A DNA stretch of 64,000 bases from Gammaproteobacteria bacterium (GTDB lineage Bacteria; Pseudomonadota; Gammaproteobacteria; Pseudomonadales; Cellvibrionaceae), in assembly GCA_021151835.1 (NCBI GenBank), contig JAGKWO010000013.1, forward strand, positions 1 through 64,000, read 5' to 3'. Under the pieces are notes generated by a model. The model had not been told where the DNA came from. It ran no database searches and worked only from the letters and a program-made list of their open reading frames with translations. The stretch's first letter is position 1. Each line of letters begins with the position of its first letter. Positions 1-9,207 of the stretch are shown here, piece after piece. The position numbers and the translations under genes were made by a program.

Positions 1-115
1 GAGCAGCTTCAGCAGTAGTAGCTGGTGCTTCAGCAGCTTCAGAACCGCTGTTACCGCAAGATGCTACAAACAAACCCATTGACAGTGCGAGAACGCTCAG
101 TTTTACAAATTTCAT
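1..115 (-). CDS. Small lipoprotein, N-terminal fragment
   Basis: The ATG is at 115-113 and the frame stays open to the left edge, giving 38 codons with the C-terminus outside the window. The product begins MKFVKLSVLALSMGLFVASC: a basic start, a hydrophobic stretch and a lipobox (V-A-S-C) with Cys20 as the predicted lipidated residue. After that it is rich in Ala, Glu and Thr. It is therefore probably a small envelope lipoprotein. Too little is present to name a family. It diverges from the gene starting at 319. Confidence 0.6.
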   Translation of the reverse strand, partial: MKFVKLSVLALSMGLFVASCGNSGSEAAEAPATTAEAA

Positions 116-318
116 GATTTTTTGTTTTTAATTTTTACTGCACCCAAAATAATAATATTTTTTAAAATTATAAGACTCCCGTCACAAATTTACTGACATA
201 ACCAGATCGTCCTATCAACCACCCAATCCCTGTTCTCGTAGGTGCGAACACACGCCGTATCACCTCACGAAAACAGTTCATTTACGATTACTCAAATGCC
301 GTTAAAAAGGAGTTCAAT

Positions 319-2487
319 GTGAAGTTAACAAGCTTATCCCTTTTATCCGCAGCGGGCATATTGATGACCTACACCATCAATGTGCACGCGCAGTGTGATG
401 TGAAATACACAATCAACAACAGTTGGGGCAATGGGGCCACCCTCAGTGTAGATATCACCAACCTGGGCGCATCAAAAACCACCTGGGAACTAGCCTGGAA
501 TTTTTCCAATGTGGAAAAAATTTCCCAGTTGTGGAATGGCAGCTACGTCCAGACAGGCCAGGCAGTGCGTGTTAAAAATGCGGGCTGGAATGGCAATATC
601 AATACTAATCAAGCCATCAGTTTCGGATTTAATATCGGTTATCCAAATGGAACCACGTTGGTAAAACCGGTGGAATTTTACCTGGATGGTGTTAAGTGTA
701 TTGGAAAAACATCTTCCAGCATTTCCAGCAGCAAAAGCTCGAGCAGTATTACCAGCTCATCGAGTTCCCGCCTATCCAGTTCCGTGCGCTCATCATCCAG
801 TTCAATCGTTTCATCAAGCAGTTCAATTCGTTCATCAAGCAGCAGCCTGGTTTCGTTTAGCTCCAGTAGTTACTCAAAAAGTTCTTCAAGCGCTTCGTCA
901 ACCACCATTCTGGCAAATTGCAATGGCAACAACCTGACTTATGGCCCGCGTTTGTTGCGTGTCCTCACGCGTGAGGAATACATTAACAGCGTTCGCGATT
1001 TGACTGGCGTTAATGTGGAAACCGATCTGCCTGCGCGCAGCGTAGATCTGCTGTTGGCAAATTCACGTATCAACGGTTTTGCTAATAATACGCAAGAAAC
1101 CATTAACAAATTTGTACTGGGTAATTTTGGCAAGCTGGCCAATAATATTGTCAATAAAGCCGCGGCAAATAATTTCAGTGCTGTCCTGAATTGTTCAGGA
1201 TTAACGGCGGAGCAATGCGCAGCCCAATTTACCGGGCAAAGCCTGACACGTATTTTCCGCCGCCCTGCAACTGCGGTGGAAGTTCAGCAATACCGCGAAT
1301 TGTTTACCGGCGCGAGCACCAGCGAACAAATTACAGCGGCGTTAGGTGTGGCCCTGAACACCGCACTCACATCACCGCAGTTTTTATATCGCCAGGAAAC
1401 CGGGGTAGCAGTAAGCACACTTCGCCAGCCAGATACACCCGTGGCGATTGATCCGGACGCGTACGTATTAACACCTTATGAGCTGGCATCGTTCCTGGCA
1501 TTTACCTTTACCGGGAGCACGCCCGATGCCGAATTATTGGATGCAGCGAAAAATGGTGCGCTCGCCAGCGATACACAAATTGAAAGCCAGGTGGATCGCC
1601 TGCTAAACAAAGCCAGCGCACGTAACCATCTGGGTAAATTTGCTGAACAATGGCTGGGCACAGATACTCCCGGCTCATTCCCGGTTTCACTTTTTGGATT
1701 TACTGCAACGGTCGATCAATCCATGCGGCAGGAACTGCAAGGATATTTCAATCATATTGCACTGGATGAAGCGGGGCCGTTTAGCAAATTACTGGTAAAT
1801 AATTACGGCATCGTGAACGAAACCCTGATCAATTATTATGGATTGGGCAACGTCACGATAACTCAGGATAAATTTGCCAAAACCAATTTTCCGAGTCATA
1901 TACGTCAAGGTGGTTTGTTAACCAGCGGCGCTTTTGTTGCCAGCAAAAGCGCGCTCACAGAACCTGCTCCAACTAATGTCGCATTGGCAATTCGCAATCG
2001 CCTGCTCTGCCAGGACGCCTATGGCCCCGCCGTACCCGACGCACAAAACCAGCGCGACAATCCTTTCTGGCAAGTGGGCTATGCCTACCAGAACCTGGAT
2101 GCGGGCAGCCACAAACGCACCGTGGATCAATACAACAACCCGATCAATTCTGCCGGTGTATTTACCGGAGTCACCAGTGCTACCGACGGTACCAGTATCA
2201 CCTTTGCCAATGCGGAAGATCTCGCACAAAAACTCGCCCCATTGGACGCGGTTCGTTATTGCTTTGTAGAACACAATTTCCGCGCGGCCTTTGGTACCGG
2301 AACAAAAACATTTGATCCTGCCAAACCCGGTGCAATTAATTTGTCGGCCGCAGAACAAGCGGATTATGCCTGCGAAAAAGATCGACTCGATTATGCGCTG
2401 ACCGGTAATGGCATGAAGGTGCGCCCCATGCTGAAACGCCTCGGCAGCTTATCTGCCGCACGTTATCGCAAAGACCGCAGCCAATAA
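319..2487 (+). CDS. Secreted CBM2-like / poly-Ser / DUF1592-DUF1588-type protein
   Basis: 722 aa. GTG start at 319, preceded by AAGGAG at 307-312; the ATG at 317 is excluded because TGA follows immediately. A signal peptide (about residues 1-24) leads into a CBM2-type cellulose-binding module (about 25-127) with regularly spaced Trp and a Cys near each end. A Ser-rich linker covers about 130-197. The rest follows the DUF1587/1595/1592/1588/1585 series: LTREEYINSVRDLTG near 215, YELASFLAFTFTG near 385, GGLLTSGAFV near 530 and a final block around 635-700. These families are common in planctomycetes and myxobacteria and their biochemistry is unknown. No CxxCH heme site is visible. The DUF1552 gene starts 42 bp downstream, the usual partner arrangement, so the two are probably co-transcribed. 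The CBM2 suggests it works bound to cellulose-containing wall material. Confidence 0.85.
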   Translation: MKLTSLSLLSAAGILMTYTINVHAQCDVKYTINNSWGNGATLSVDITNLGASKTTWELAWNFSNVEKISQLWNGSYVQTGQAVRVKNAGWNGNINTNQAISFGFNIGYPNGTTLVKPVEFYLDGVKCIGKTSSSISSSKSSSSITSSSSSRLSSSVRSSSSSIVSSSSSIRSSSSSLVSFSSSSYSKSSSSASSTTILANCNGNNLTYGPRLLRVLTREEYINSVRDLTGVNVETDLPARSVDLLLANSRINGFANNTQETINKFVLGNFGKLANNIVNKAAANNFSAVLNCSGLTAEQCAAQFTGQSLTRIFRRPATAVEVQQYRELFTGASTSEQITAALGVALNTALTSPQFLYRQETGVAVSTLRQPDTPVAIDPDAYVLTPYELASFLAFTFTGSTPDAELLDAAKNGALASDTQIESQVDRLLNKASARNHLGKFAEQWLGTDTPGSFPVSLFGFTATVDQSMRQELQGYFNHIALDEAGPFSKLLVNNYGIVNETLINYYGLGNVTITQDKFAKTNFPSHIRQGGLLTSGAFVASKSALTEPAPTNVALAIRNRLLCQDAYGPAVPDAQNQRDNPFWQVGYAYQNLDAGSHKRTVDQYNNPINSAGVFTGVTSATDGTSITFANAEDLAQKLAPLDAVRYCFVEHNFRAAFGTGTKTFDPAKPGAINLSAAEQADYACEKDRLDYALTGNGMKVRPMLKRLGSLSAARYRKDRSQ

Positions 2488-2529
2488 TTTTCACACATTG
2501 ACATTTGTGACTTAAGGAAGGTTTGAATT

Positions 2530-3774
2530 ATGAAAACCCAAGAAAAAATTGTTAAAAATAATCGTCGCCAGTTATTAAAAATGATGGCGGGCGGAGCTGC
2601 TGCTACGCCGTTAATCAATGCCGGTTTGTTAACAGCAGGCGCCAGTCTGAGCAATACGGCGAGCGCTGCAACATCGGTTAAAAATGTTATTTTTGTATTT
2701 ATTCCCGGTGGTGCGCCAGCCAACACCTTCACCCCAAGCGCAACACTGGGATTAGGTCCCAGTTCTGCACCGCTGGAACCCGTGAAGCAGGAATGTGTAT
2801 TTTTCTCACGCACCGATATGGACGGTTTTGCAGGTCACGGCCTTCCACAAAATTCCCTGGGTGGATTAACCAAAGCACCTAAAACGATTGACCTGGCGTT
2901 GGGCGATGCACTCGGAGGAAATACGCTCTTCTCATCGATTCAACTGGGTGTGTTATCGGGTGATACGTCTATTTCTGCGGTCAATAATTGGACCAGGACG
3001 CTAGTCATTAAAGATCCCGCACAAGTCTTTGAGATTATGCGCAGTGTGCAGACATCAAATAATCCCGCGCTACAGCAACAACACAAACAGCTGGAAATTA
3101 ATTTAAAAGCCGTGCAACAGTTGCAGCAACAATTGGACGGTTTTGCCAGCGCGCGTTTGCAAGCCAACCAGGATGCAATTACCCAATTGCAGGCAGAAAT
3201 TCCTACGGGTGGTTACGCACCCGGTTGCGATTTGCAACAACAAACCTGGCCTTCCGAAACGATCAATCCCAATGTCGGCCAAAATTTTACGCGCTTGTGG
3301 GAATTGCAAACCAGCAATGCAGTAACCGCTATTAAATGCGGTTTGACTCGCGTGGTGACTATGTTGATGGGAGGTGATGAAGAAAATTTTATCGCGACAG
3401 GTTTTAATTACACTTACGCTGAAGCGGCGAATGCCTTTGGAACTATGCGTGAATATATTGCGTATCGCGCTTATTTTAGCCAGCAGCTTACCTACCTGAT
3501 CCAGCAATTAAAAACCACGACTGATATCAATGGCGCTCCGCTGTTGGATTCAACACTGGTTGTCCAGGTAACCAATATGGGTAACACCAGCGATAACACC
3601 GGCTATAACGCGCCTTTTATGTTCGCCGGGGGCGGCAGTTCGATTCGCCGGGGACAAGTCGTTACCGCACCATTACATACGCAGGTACTGGATACGGTGG
3701 CGCAAGCAGTAGGGCTTTATGGAAAGATTCCCGCGTATAGCACAGCGGGGCCAATTGCCGGTGTAGTTGTGTAA
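2530..3774 (+). CDS. DUF1552 family protein, probable Tat substrate
   Basis: 414 aa. The start at 2530 follows a purine-rich AAGGAAGG site. The N-terminus has NRRQLLKMMAGG followed by a long Ala/Gly-rich stretch ending near ASA, a good twin-arginine signal, so folded export by Tat is likely (tatABC lies at 60.3-62 kb). The mature part matches the DUF1552 pattern, including VKNVIFVFIPGGAPANTF near the N-terminus, and has a Gln-rich helical stretch around residues 178-225. Reaction unknown. DUF1552 genes usually travel with DUF1592/1588 genes, as here with the upstream CBM2 protein. A strong hairpin terminator follows at 3803-3836. Confidence 0.8.
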   Translation: MKTQEKIVKNNRRQLLKMMAGGAAATPLINAGLLTAGASLSNTASAATSVKNVIFVFIPGGAPANTFTPSATLGLGPSSAPLEPVKQECVFFSRTDMDGFAGHGLPQNSLGGLTKAPKTIDLALGDALGGNTLFSSIQLGVLSGDTSISAVNNWTRTLVIKDPAQVFEIMRSVQTSNNPALQQQHKQLEINLKAVQQLQQQLDGFASARLQANQDAITQLQAEIPTGGYAPGCDLQQQTWPSETINPNVGQNFTRLWELQTSNAVTAIKCGLTRVVTMLMGGDEENFIATGFNYTYAEAANAFGTMREYIAYRAYFSQQLTYLIQQLKTTTDINGAPLLDSTLVVQVTNMGNTSDNTGYNAPFMFAGGGSSIRRGQVVTAPLHTQVLDTVAQAVGLYGKIPAYSTAGPIAGVVV

Positions 3775-3802
3775 ATGAAATAGCAAGTCGCGCCATATCA
3801 AT

Positions 3803-3836
3803 AAAAAAACGGAATCCATTTGGATTCCGTTTTTTT
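3803..3836. terminator. Bidirectional Rho-independent terminator
   Basis: The stem CGGAATCCA/TGGATTCCG has a two-base loop and is flanked by A7 on the left and T7 on the right. It can end transcription from both convergent units, the DUF1552 gene (+) and the deacetylase gene (-). Confidence 0.9.
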
Positions 3837-3883
3837 ATTGATTAGTCGTTATTTTAAAACCATGCATGAAAAATAGTTTTCGA

Positions 3884-4948
3884 TTAATCCTTGTAGGTCC
3901 ACTTGCCATTTTTATCAGTTGCGAGCCATTGCTGGGTGTACCAATAAAAGCGGCCCTTTTCCCCGGCATACGCGGTGCAGTTATAGCGAGTGCGCCCGGT
4001 AGTTAACGGCTGCTTTGCTTGAACCCATAATTGCCGGTCAATAACTTCAACAGCAATCGGCCCCTGCCCGGTTGCAAAACAATTTATTTTTGTCAACAAA
4101 CTGTTATCACTCAAGGTTAATACCAGCCAGGGTTTATCGCCTGCGCGCACCACCAGGCTCTCCAGCTCATCGTGTTTGTTTGCAAAGAAATTCACTGCGT
4201 TGATGGGCATGGGTTTGGTATTCACTTTCATTACAAAATCATCCAGCTCGGCAAAGCTGCCACCAAACGGGAAGCGCGGCACGGCTTGTAAATCCCCTTT
4301 CTCGTACAGCGCACCGGATTGCTGGCCAAAGGCGATATACCCCAGTTTTTTAGCAATGCGTTGGACTTCAACATCATACTCACCAAAGGGATAGGCCAGC
4401 ATCATGTGCGCTTCACCAATTTCCTGTTTAATTTTTTGCTGGGCGTTTTCAATATCGCGCTGAATGCGCTGGCGATAATCACCCGCACTTTCACCGGCAT
4501 TTTTGCGCGGCAAATGAGTGTGGGTGCTGGTGTGGTTGGCGATGGTAACGCCATTTTTTGCCATCTCACGCAATTGTTCCCAGCTAACAAATAATCTTGA
4601 GGTACTTACCGAATCCGTATTGATAAAAAAAGTAAACGGCCAGCCGCGTTTTTTTAAACGTGGATAAGCAGATTCGTACACGCTCGCATAGGAATCATCA
4701 AAACTGATAGCGACAGTTTTATCGGGAAGCGGCTCACCCTTGCGCAGCTTTTCTACCAGCTCGGGCAAAGGTACAACCTTGAATTGATTTTTTTCCAGGT
4801 AATCCATCTGCGCTTCAAACGCTGCGGGACTAATACTGGTGGATTTTGGCGTGGTGTTGCTCACATGATGATAGAGCAACACCACTGCCGCACGTGAAGG
4901 GACTGAACAAACAACGAGTAATAACCAAAACCAGCGGAAAAAATTCAC
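3884..4948 (-). CDS. Exported polysaccharide deacetylase (NodB domain)
   Basis: 354 aa. GTG start at 4948. A signal peptide (about 1-20, ending near SRA) precedes a NodB/carbohydrate esterase 4 domain at about 20-235: LLYHHV near the start, SFDDSY near 83 (metal- and base-type Asp), and NHTSTHTH near 137-144 (metal His). These motifs fit metal-dependent removal of N- or O-acetyl groups from polysaccharide. The remaining ~120 C-terminal residues form a domain I do not recognise. The gene lies 20 bp downstream of the 1249-residue membrane protein, so the two may be co-transcribed. The substrate (peptidoglycan, chitin, xylan or exopolysaccharide) cannot be told from sequence. Confidence 0.85.
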   Translation of the reverse strand: MNFFRWFWLLLVVCSVPSRAAVVLLYHHVSNTTPKSTSISPAAFEAQMDYLEKNQFKVVPLPELVEKLRKGEPLPDKTVAISFDDSYASVYESAYPRLKKRGWPFTFFINTDSVSTSRLFVSWEQLREMAKNGVTIANHTSTHTHLPRKNAGESAGDYRQRIQRDIENAQQKIKQEIGEAHMMLAYPFGEYDVEVQRIAKKLGYIAFGQQSGALYEKGDLQAVPRFPFGGSFAELDDFVMKVNTKPMPINAVNFFANKHDELESLVVRAGDKPWLVLTLSDNSLLTKINCFATGQGPIAVEVIDRQLWVQAKQPLTTGRTRYNCTAYAGEKGRFYWYTQQWLATDKNGKWTYKD

Positions 4949-4968
4949 AGCAAATACGTCATCCCATA

Positions 4969-7900
4969 TTATTGCAACACACGAATCTCTACCGGAAACT
5001 CTTTTGGTTTTTGTGTGCGAGCAAGATTAAATTCGATTGTTTCAGGAATCTGTTTCACATCCAGTTCGATGGTATTTTTACCAAAGCTGGTGCGTAACTC
5101 TGCCGGTTGGCTGACGACTGCGCCGGTTTCATCCAACGCCTTTACCGCCATCAAATCGGGAAAGTTCCCCTCCACATCAAACACCAGGCGACCAGCTTCC
5201 CAGCGGCGCAATTTCAAAATGCCTTCGTTATTATTCCATTGCATACCAAACTGGAAGGGTATCTTGATGGAGATTGGATCTTCCGCTGCTAAAAATACCA
5301 TTTTGCCCCACAGCGCAACGGCATCATTCTGTTCCAGCGGGCGCTCGCGCATATCTATTTGCCCGCGCAGCCAGGGACGAGCAGGATCTGGTTCGTATTT
5401 GCCATTCACCCAACTGCCCCCCATATGCTCCATTGCAACCGGCACTTGGTAATTCACCGAATGTAAATTACCGGCGGCATCTTCTATCTCGCTAATCACC
5501 AACCGTACTGCGCTTAATTGGCCCGCCAACGGATGGGAACCGCGTGTGTATACATCAGCCAGCAAGGAAAAATGCCCTCCGCCGAGATTCAATTCATTTA
5601 ACGCAATTAATGCAGGCCCGGCCGCAATGGTTTGCCTGGGTGTCTGGTAGGGGTAAACAACATCGTTAGGCGGAGAGTCTTTTTCAAGTGCAGGCAACGC
5701 GGCGGCGGTCAAGCGCGCAGGCTCGGCTTTTTCCACCGCAAAGGGTTTGGCTGGCGGAAACAAACGCGCCACACTGAATTCGTATTTTTTGTGTTCCACT
5801 TTGCTGGCAACAATAATTTCAGCGGCCGCAATTTTGCCCTGATAATCAATACTGATCGTTTTACCCGAGTCATAAAAATTATTGCCGCGCATTGCGTTGA
5901 TGCTGGCGAGAGGCTTGCCATCTTCATTGAGCGCATTCACTTGCAACAACGCGGCAGTATTACCACTGACTTGAAAATACAAACGGCTGGGACCTGAAGA
6001 CAGAAAACGAATCTGCATACCCTGGGTGTCCAGGGTTTTCCCGGCGAGCGGGCCATTCAGGTTGACGCGCTCAACGTCCACCGGCAATTGCTGGGTGATC
6101 ACGCCTTTAACCGCCCCGACACTGGTCAACGCAATACCGGCGGGCAGGAGAATTTTTTTTGCGCCTTGCAAGCCCGTAAAGCTAACCGCCTGGCCATTTT
6201 CCAGCGCATTGCCCTGGTACACGAGGTTGACATTGCTCGGCTGTTTTAAGCCCCCGGCGCAACCACCAGTGGCGGAAATTAATGATTGGTCCTGGTGATC
6301 CACAATATCCGTAATACGCAACGCAACACTGTCATTTTCCTTGCCCAGGTTGGGCAAATTAAATGCGTTTACATCCAGGTTAATTTCAACACCCTGGTCC
6401 GTTTGCTCCACAGTGCGGATGCCAATTCCAAAAGGACCGGACGATGTTTGCGCAATAAATGCTTCGTTAAAATGTTTGGTAGTGGCAAAAGCGGGCAATT
6501 CAGCCGACGACAGGTTAACGAATTGGACGGGATTGGTATCCAGGCGTTCGCCCTCGGCAACCGGCGCCGCAGTAGTTACCCCAAATGCGCGCCCCAGCAG
6601 CGATGAAGACCAGAGATGCAGGCTCGTTACCGCCTGCTCATCCATATTGAGTGTGGCGCGCACCTGATTGGCGTCATGCGCGATTTTCATGCGCTCATAG
6701 AACGGCAGGGTTTCCGGCCAATCGGTAGCGATAGTCGTTTTTGCAGCGGATGTCGCCGCAATTAATTTACTGGATGCATCGGCAATAAACTGCTGGTCAT
6801 TGCTCGCGATAGTCGCATTGAACTCCACGGCGGGAGGAAATGCTTTTGGCTCAAGCCCGAGATAGATTCCCTGAATAGGCTCTGCCGCCAGCGACAACTT
6901 TCCCAGCGCCATTGCGGCAGATCCCTCCGGCAATTGCCCTGGTTGAAACAGGACGGCAGAGATCATTTGGTTGTTGTATCCCTTCGTCCATGTTTCAAGG
7001 TTTCTTTCGGCAGCGGCACCTGCCTGCAAACGGCCATTAAACGCAGCAACCAGTTCGGGCGCACCCAGCGCGATCTGGTTATTACTGATACTTGCCGTCA
7101 ACACCGGTGATTTTTCACAGGTGTATTCGTCGATTGTGGAAAAAATAATTCCTTCGGGGCTGTCGTTATCAATAATGTAATTTTTTTTTAACCACGCGCG
7201 CCACGCATCGGCGGGAAAATCCCCCTGCAATACCCACAGGCTTTTGCTTTGGCCATTTTGCCCATAGACCCCCAACCAGACGTCGCTCACTTGTTGGCGG
7301 ACATCAATCCCGGCGTTGGTGAGGCTATCCCAGAACCCCGGTTTGGGCTCAGCGAAATGCGCAAAGGCATCCGTTGTGGGTGAAAGTAATTGCAGGCGAT
7401 CAACATCGGCATGCATTAAACCAAACAGGGATGACGATGCTATGGCAGCATTGATTTTTAATTCCTGTGGAGCAACGCTAACCGGCGTCCAACTGGAACG
7501 TTTTAACCAGAGGATCGTACCCGCCGTTATGATAATCGCCAGCAGAATTACCAACATGCCCCACACAAAATGCGACTTGTGGAAATTCACATCCTCATGC
7601 ACGTCCTCGTCAAAGTCTTCTGCGAGTTGCGCTTCGCGCAGGGCGCGCTCTTCTTCGGTCAGCCATTCATCATCGACCTGCGGAATATCCGGGTTTGCCT
7701 CGTCGCGCAGTTCTTCGCGTTGACGCACTTCCAGCTCGTCATCGATTTGTTGGTCGGGAGAATTTTTTGCAGCGGGAATTTCTTCTTTCCCAACGGGAGC
7801 ATTTTCAATTGCTGCTTTTTTGGCTTCGATTTTTTTCGCTGCCGTTGGTTTTTCTACCGTTTGTGATGAAGTAATTTTTTGAACGTCGGCGTCGGCCGCT

Positions 7901-8718
7901 ATTGGGGACGCCGGTGCAACTTCGACAACCTGCTCTACCGGCTCATCAAATAATTGCTGCGCGGCCAGCGCATCAATCTGGGCTACCGATAAATTATGAA
8001 TAGCTGTTTCCTGGACCGGCGTTTTGGGGGGCGATTTTTTTGTTTCTGCAGCAGGTGCAGAAACATCAATAGGCTCACGGGTAGCGGTGACAATCGATGA
8101 ACCAGCATCGCTGGTTGTATCACCCGGGTGGGAGCCATTTATCGCCTTACCGCTGGCCTGTTTGCCATTAACTGCCGCGCCATTTAGTTCGTGGCCATTT
8201 ACAGCGTGACCATTTACCGGGCCATTGACCGAGTTACCGTTAACATTGACGTTAACGTTTTTTCCCGCTGAAGCTTGTGGCGTTGGCAGCGGGCTATCAT
8301 TAACCGGATAATCCGTAATTGGCCGCGTCGCCAGGGGTTGGTTGGCAAAAGTCTGCGGTTCCCCGTCTGACTCGATGACCGGCGTTTTGCGAATCAGGTA
8401 AAGCCGTTCGTCAGGCTCGTCATCGCTAACATCAAGCTCATGCAGTTCAAGCTCAAGTTCGATCTGATCGGAAATGCTGTTTGCGTCCGGTGAATCCATG
8501 CCGACAACATCAAGATAAACACCCGCTTCCTGAAACGCAGCGCACCACCGCTCCACTTCACTGGGAGAATCAAGCATTTTGATGACGCTGGGGCGCTCCG
8601 ACAAAAATGCCAGGCGCACAGCTTTGGGCTTGAGGTTCAACAACTGGGCCAGGTTGCCAACTACCTGATCCGTATCGAATCCATCGACAAATTGGCCCTT
8701 ATAGGTGAGTTTGTACAC
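4969..8718 (-). CDS. Large one-pass membrane protein with N-terminal small domain and Asn-Gly repeats
   Basis: 1249 aa. GTG start at 8718 with AGGAG just upstream. Residues 1-73 form a compact domain (MYKLTYKGQF...VDGFD...VIKML...AGVYLDVV) of a kind I recall at the N-terminus of other gammaproteobacterial membrane proteins; I cannot name it. Residues 75-380 look disordered and acidic, with an Asn-Gly repeat at about 154-195. One membrane helix is seen at about 383-405, followed by an ~840-residue presumably periplasmic part rich in beta-type sequence. Function unknown. It sits between a PilZ gene upstream and a polysaccharide deacetylase downstream on the same strand, so a link to c-di-GMP-controlled envelope or exopolysaccharide functions is possible but is inference. 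Confidence 0.75.
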   Translation of the reverse strand: MYKLTYKGQFVDGFDTDQVVGNLAQLLNLKPKAVRLAFLSERPSVIKMLDSPSEVERWCAAFQEAGVYLDVVGMDSPDANSISDQIELELELHELDVSDDEPDERLYLIRKTPVIESDGEPQTFANQPLATRPITDYPVNDSPLPTPQASAGKNVNVNVNGNSVNGPVNGHAVNGHELNGAAVNGKQASGKAINGSHPGDTTSDAGSSIVTATREPIDVSAPAAETKKSPPKTPVQETAIHNLSVAQIDALAAQQLFDEPVEQVVEVAPASPIAADADVQKITSSQTVEKPTAAKKIEAKKAAIENAPVGKEEIPAAKNSPDQQIDDELEVRQREELRDEANPDIPQVDDEWLTEEERALREAQLAEDFDEDVHEDVNFHKSHFVWGMLVILLAIIITAGTILWLKRSSWTPVSVAPQELKINAAIASSSLFGLMHADVDRLQLLSPTTDAFAHFAEPKPGFWDSLTNAGIDVRQQVSDVWLGVYGQNGQSKSLWVLQGDFPADAWRAWLKKNYIIDNDSPEGIIFSTIDEYTCEKSPVLTASISNNQIALGAPELVAAFNGRLQAGAAAERNLETWTKGYNNQMISAVLFQPGQLPEGSAAMALGKLSLAAEPIQGIYLGLEPKAFPPAVEFNATIASNDQQFIADASSKLIAATSAAKTTIATDWPETLPFYERMKIAHDANQVRATLNMDEQAVTSLHLWSSSLLGRAFGVTTAAPVAEGERLDTNPVQFVNLSSAELPAFATTKHFNEAFIAQTSSGPFGIGIRTVEQTDQGVEINLDVNAFNLPNLGKENDSVALRITDIVDHQDQSLISATGGCAGGLKQPSNVNLVYQGNALENGQAVSFTGLQGAKKILLPAGIALTSVGAVKGVITQQLPVDVERVNLNGPLAGKTLDTQGMQIRFLSSGPSRLYFQVSGNTAALLQVNALNEDGKPLASINAMRGNNFYDSGKTISIDYQGKIAAAEIIVASKVEHKKYEFSVARLFPPAKPFAVEKAEPARLTAAALPALEKDSPPNDVVYPYQTPRQTIAAGPALIALNELNLGGGHFSLLADVYTRGSHPLAGQLSAVRLVISEIEDAAGNLHSVNYQVPVAMEHMGGSWVNGKYEPDPARPWLRGQIDMRERPLEQNDAVALWGKMVFLAAEDPISIKIPFQFGMQWNNNEGILKLRRWEAGRLVFDVEGNFPDLMAVKALDETGAVVSQPAELRTSFGKNTIELDVKQIPETIEFNLARTQKPKEFPVEIRVLQ
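8134..8259 (-). repeat. Asn-Gly (VNG-type) codon repeat inside the 1249-aa gene
   Basis: Encodes residues about 154-195, in which Asn-Gly recurs about eight times, mostly as VNG spaced 4-5 residues apart. The DNA shows degenerate copies of GTTAATGGT-like units (seen on the plus strand as accatttac). It lies in the cytoplasmic linker. Confidence 0.75.
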
Positions 8719-8852
8719 AAGAACTCCTGCAGTTTTCAGTGAGCTGCCCCGATATTATTCAGGTTATACAGAGGGCAGATCTGAAAGCACCAAAACGGAA
8801 GCGCTTTGCAGCGGTATTATCGGAAAATTAAACTTTGAGGATATGACGGGTA

Positions 8853-9122
8853 TCAATCGTCTTGCAAAAAGCGCAGGCCTACGCCAACAGGCTCCACGCG
8901 CACCACTTCCATTTGCAGTACCGGTGCATCGTCCATCAGGCCCTGGACCTGGCCGGACACCACAGTTCCAATAGGCGGAATCTGTTCCGGTTCCAGTACC
9001 ACGAATACCCCGCCGTCAGAAACGTCACGGGTCTTTACCAGCAACTCGCCAATACTATCGTGAACTATTTTAATGCGGCAAGCAAAAGGGGTGCGGATGT
9101 GTCTGCGTTTTTCTTTGGACAT
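8853..9122 (-). CDS. PilZ domain protein
   Basis: 89 aa, a stand-alone PilZ domain. The N-terminal KRRHIR (residues 5-10) supplies the arginine motif and DVSDGG (residues 34-39) the (D/N)xSxxG motif. Together these are the known c-di-GMP-binding signature, so cyclic di-GMP binding is well supported. The output is unknown; single-domain PilZ proteins usually act by binding a partner. It lies downstream of parC and upstream of the 1249-aa membrane protein on the same strand. Confidence 0.88.
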   Translation of the reverse strand: MSKEKRRHIRTPFACRIKIVHDSIGELLVKTRDVSDGGVFVVLEPEQIPPIGTVVSGQVQGLMDDAPVLQMEVVRVEPVGVGLRFLQDD

Positions 9123-9161
9123 GTATCTACCTGGTTATTTTTTTACTATTGAAACCCAGCG

Positions 9162-9197
9162 ACATTCTGCCCGGCAGGTTCGTGCTGGGCAGAATGT
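9162..9197. other. Hairpin between parC and the PilZ gene
   Basis: The arms ACATTCTGCCC (9162-9172) and GGGCAGAATGT (9187-9197) are perfectly complementary over 11 bp with a 14-base loop. On the minus strand it lies just after the parC stop but has no T-run, so it may be a weak or Rho-assisted terminator or an RNA-stabilising structure. Confidence 0.6.
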
Positions 9198-9207
9198 GTA
9201 CAGAGTA

